From: Actinomycetota bacterium
Lineage (GTDB): Bacteria > Actinomycetota > Actinomycetes > Nanopelagicales > Nanopelagicaceae
NCBI GenBank assembly: GCA_947487595.1
Contig: CANKXJ010000031.1
Coordinates: 1-8,360, forward strand
Direction: 5' to 3'
Length of the DNA stretch: 8,360 nt
In this document: positions 6,947 through 8,360 of the stretch, in pieces
Layout: each line of letters opens with the position of its first letter
How positions within the stretch are numbered: position 1 is the stretch's first letter
The notes under the pieces: model-generated
What the model saw: only the letters and a program-made list of their open reading frames with translations
Told to the model about the DNA's origin: nothing
Databases searched by the model: none
Made by a program: the position numbers and the translations under genes

Positions 6947-8241
6947 TTAAACTCAGCTAAACCCTTTTCAGCCTCTTCTAACCAGACCCTACGAGCTGCA
7001 GCGGATTCTTTAGCTTCTGTTGCTTTTTTAGCATTTCCAGCAGCTTCAGACTTTGCAGCAACCTTTTCGTAGTTTTCAATTGATTCACTCAACTGCTTAA
7101 CAACTTCTTCGGCGCGAGCCTTAGCTGCTGGATCTGTCTTTCGCCAGATTTCAGCTTCAGATTCCTTGATGACACTCTCCACAGCTCGCACGCGGGCATC
7201 AAGGGATGCGCGCTTATCGCGGTGAGTCATACCGATCTTGCTCCAAGCGTTTAAGTGATCGCGTAGAGCCTTCTTGGCTTGATCCACATTAGTGATAGGC
7301 AAAAGTGCTTCGATCAGCACGACTAACTCTTCGCGCTTAATAAGGTTGGCAGCCATTGTTGTGTCGCGCTTTTCTAGATCGGCGTTTTTGGCACTAAAGA
7401 ATTGATCTTGCGCGGCCTTAAATCTGGCCCACATCTTTGCATCATCACTTGGCTTTCCACGTCCAGCAGCTTTCCAAGCATCCATAAGAGCTTTGAAACG
7501 CTTAGCAGTTGGGACCCATTCAGTTGATGTTGCTAATTTTTCTGCCTCCTCAATGATGGTCTTTTTGGCATCCACAACAACCTTTTGAACAGATTCAAGG
7601 GCAGCAAAGTGAGTGCGACGGCGCTTATCAAATTTGTTTCGAGATGATGAGAAACGCTTCCATAGATCAGCATCTGCCTTTTTATCTAAGCGGGGTGCAG
7701 ATTTCCATTCATCAAGAAGAACCTTGAGACGATCTCCAGTTACTTTCCAACTCTCAGAGAGTGCAAGACTTTCCGCCTCTGCCACAATCTTTTCCTTCTC
7801 AACAAGAATCTGTTCGCGACGAGCGGCCTTAGCTGCAGTTTCTGCTGCCTTCTTAGCTTCATAGGCTTCGCGATGTCCCTCAATGAGTGGCTCAATCTGT
7901 TCAACTGATGCAGCAAGAGCATCGAGATCGCCAACTCCATTTAACTCTTTCACTTGATCGCGCAGTTTCTTCACTGCCGTATAAGCATCTGATGGGACTA
8001 GTGCGCCACTTTTAATGCGGGCTGCAAGGAGAGCAACTTCTGCTGCAAGGAGTTCAAATTTGCGAACGAAGTAAGCCAGAGCCTCTTCTGAAGTCTTACC
8101 AGGATACGAACCCACTGCTTTTTCGCCGGAGGAGGTGCGAACAAAGACTGTTCCATCTTCGGCCACTCGGCCAAACGCTGAAGGATCTCCGATTAGTGCT
8201 GATGCTGCACTTGCTTGTGGTGTTGGATTGAATTCGCTCAT
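6943..8241 (-). CDS. DUF349 domain-containing protein, function unknown
   Basis: This 432-residue protein is very rich in Lys, Ala and Glu, has no cysteine, signal peptide or membrane segment, and is probably a cytoplasmic helical or coiled-coil protein. An N-terminal segment (about 20-75) has GRVAEDGTVFVRT followed by a helical stretch, as in other actinobacterial DUF349 proteins. An Ala/Lys-rich coil (about 125-155) follows. Three DUF349-like repeats come next: about 150-216, 225-290 and 300-368. The first two share an ESW/TEW turn, a DEWK or DAWK helix end and a W.RF....N/D.F segment. The third is degenerate and keeps only the NAWSKIG part and a terminal EIWRK. A final Lys/Ala helical tail ends at Asn432. 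The start at 8241 is backed by GAAAGGG 8 bases upstream. I know no established biochemical role for the family. From memory, a DUF349 gene beside rel is a recurring arrangement in Actinobacteria, but this needs a neighbourhood search. Confidence 0.9.
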   Translation of the reverse strand: MSEFNPTPQASAASALIGDPSAFGRVAEDGTVFVRTSSGEKAVGSYPGKTSEEALAYFVRKFELLAAEVALLAARIKSGALVPSDAYTAVKKLRDQVKELNGVGDLDALAASVEQIEPLIEGHREAYEAKKAAETAAKAARREQILVEKEKIVAEAESLALSESWKVTGDRLKVLLDEWKSAPRLDKKADADLWKRFSSSRNKFDKRRRTHFAALESVQKVVVDAKKTIIEEAEKLATSTEWVPTAKRFKALMDAWKAAGRGKPSDDAKMWARFKAAQDQFFSAKNADLEKRDTTMAANLIKREELVVLIEALLPITNVDQAKKALRDHLNAWSKIGMTHRDKRASLDARVRAVESVIKESEAEIWRKTDPAAKARAEEVVKQLSESIENYEKVAAKSEAAGNAKKATEAKESAAARRVWLEEAEKGLAEFN

Positions 8242-8249
8242 GGTGTGTT

Positions 8250-8256
8250 CCCTTTC
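8250..8256 (-). promoter_or_regulatory. Ribosome binding site of the DUF349 gene
   Basis: Read on the - strand, GAAAGGG lies 8 bases before the ATG at 8241-8239. This supports that start codon over later methionines. I found no convincing -10/-35 pair for this gene within the 119 bases available. Confidence 0.65.
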
Positions 8257-8264
8257 AGCGCGTT

Positions 8265-8279
8265 GTTCTGATTTAGAAC
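8265..8279 (-). repeat. 15-base palindrome upstream of the DUF349 ribosome binding site
   Basis: GTTCT (8265-8269) and AGAAC (8275-8279) are perfect inverted arms around a 5-base centre, with matching CG/CG two bases further out on each side. The element lies 8 bases upstream of the DUF349 Shine-Dalgarno sequence. It could be a repressor operator or a small 5' UTR hairpin; its short arms mean chance is also possible. Confidence 0.4.
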
Positions 8280-8297
8280 GTCGCTATCAGTGTGCGT

Positions 8298-8325
8298 GCT
8301 CACTCAAGGCGCACCTTGGATGAGC
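8298..8325 (+). repeat. 28-base imperfect inverted repeat / hairpin in the divergent intergenic region
   Basis: GCTCA (8298-8302) pairs with TGAGC (8321-8325). After a 2x2 interruption (one C/A mismatch and one T-G wobble), CAAGG (8305-8309) pairs with CCTTG (8314-8318) around the loop CGCA. The outer flanks 8295-8297 and 8326-8328 could add one C-G and two G-U pairs if the RNA is read from the + strand. No T run follows on either strand, so it is not a normal intrinsic terminator. A structured leader or a regulator-binding site is possible. Confidence 0.4.
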
Positions 8326-8360
8326 GTGAATCGTGCGGAGGTAAAAGGTACCCTGTCTAG
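8326..8360 (+). other. End of non-coding region with possible signals for a gene beyond the window
   Basis: GGAGGT (8337-8342) is a good Shine-Dalgarno sequence by itself, but no ATG, GTG or TTG follows at a usable distance before the window ends. TACCCT (8349-8354) fits a TANNNT -10 box on the + strand, and TACCTT on the - strand (8352-8347) fits one in the other direction; both are built on the palindrome GGTACC. Neither has a good -35 partner that I can see. No coding region is recognisable here. Confidence 0.2.

Noticed and set aside
6900..7000. Intrinsic terminator between rel and the DUF349 gene
   Set aside because: I found no GC-rich stem followed by a T run on either strand around the overlapping stop codons.
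8265..8279. LexA/SOS box near the DUF349 gene
   Set aside because: The arms are GTTCT...AGAAC, the inverse of the GAAC-N4-GTTC core expected for actinobacterial LexA. I saw no proper SOS box elsewhere, and the region before ruvC is outside the window.
8135..8323. Open frame of 62 codons on the + strand running from the DUF349 gene into the intergenic region
   Set aside because: Most of it is antisense to the conserved N-terminus of the DUF349 protein, and it shows no recognisable domain.
1..8360. Mobile element, CRISPR array, tRNA/rRNA gene, or a new defence or biosynthetic system
   Set aside because: Apart from the final 119 bases, virtually the whole window is occupied by conserved housekeeping genes with intact frames. 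No transposase, spaced repeats, attachment-site duplications or cloverleaf-like sequence were seen.

Overview
The window looks like an ordinary, densely packed housekeeping stretch of a low-GC actinobacterial chromosome. Sampled lines give roughly mid-40s to low-50s percent G+C. Three things point to Actinobacteria: the order ruvC-ruvA-ruvB-secD-secF-rel, a divergent DUF349 gene next to rel, and the protein styles (a SecD P1 domain with a Cys pair, a Rel with RFKD and RKSGD motifs, a Lys/Ala-rich DUF349 protein with its N-terminal 'GRV.EDGTV.VRT' segment). A small-genome freshwater lineage of the acI/Nanopelagicales type would fit the modest GC and tight spacing. That assignment is inference and I cannot confirm it.

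Layout. Bases 7-2197 hold the complete Holliday-junction gene set ruvC, ruvA and ruvB, packed with zero spacing (ruvC/ruvA) and an 8-base overlap (ruvA/ruvB). Bases 2209-4773 hold secD and secF, the proton-motive-force-driven accessory part of the Sec translocon. Bases 4784-6946 hold a full-length bifunctional RelA/SpoT homologue (Rel), the (p)ppGpp synthetase/hydrolase. All six genes are on the + strand with gaps of no more than 11 bases, so they could form one operon. A promoter-like pair of boxes at the end of ruvB suggests that secD also has its own, possibly leaderless, transcript. On the - strand, bases 8241-6943 encode a 432-residue DUF349 protein whose stop codon overlaps the rel stop codon by 4 bases. 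The last 119 bases are non-coding. They hold the ribosome binding site of the DUF349 gene, a 15-base palindrome next to it and a longer imperfect hairpin.

How the genes relate. RuvA and RuvB form the branch-migration motor and RuvC the resolvase that act together on recombination intermediates. SecD and SecF act together in the cytoplasmic membrane. Rel acts on ribosomes and in the cytosol in the stringent response. The three modules are functionally distinct but are commonly neighbours in Actinobacteria. Compared with Mycobacterium tuberculosis, yajC (before secD) and apt (between secF and rel) are absent here. I see no mobile element, CRISPR array, RNA gene, phage gene or defence system. 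The least understood item is the DUF349 protein and its tail-to-tail overlap with rel.
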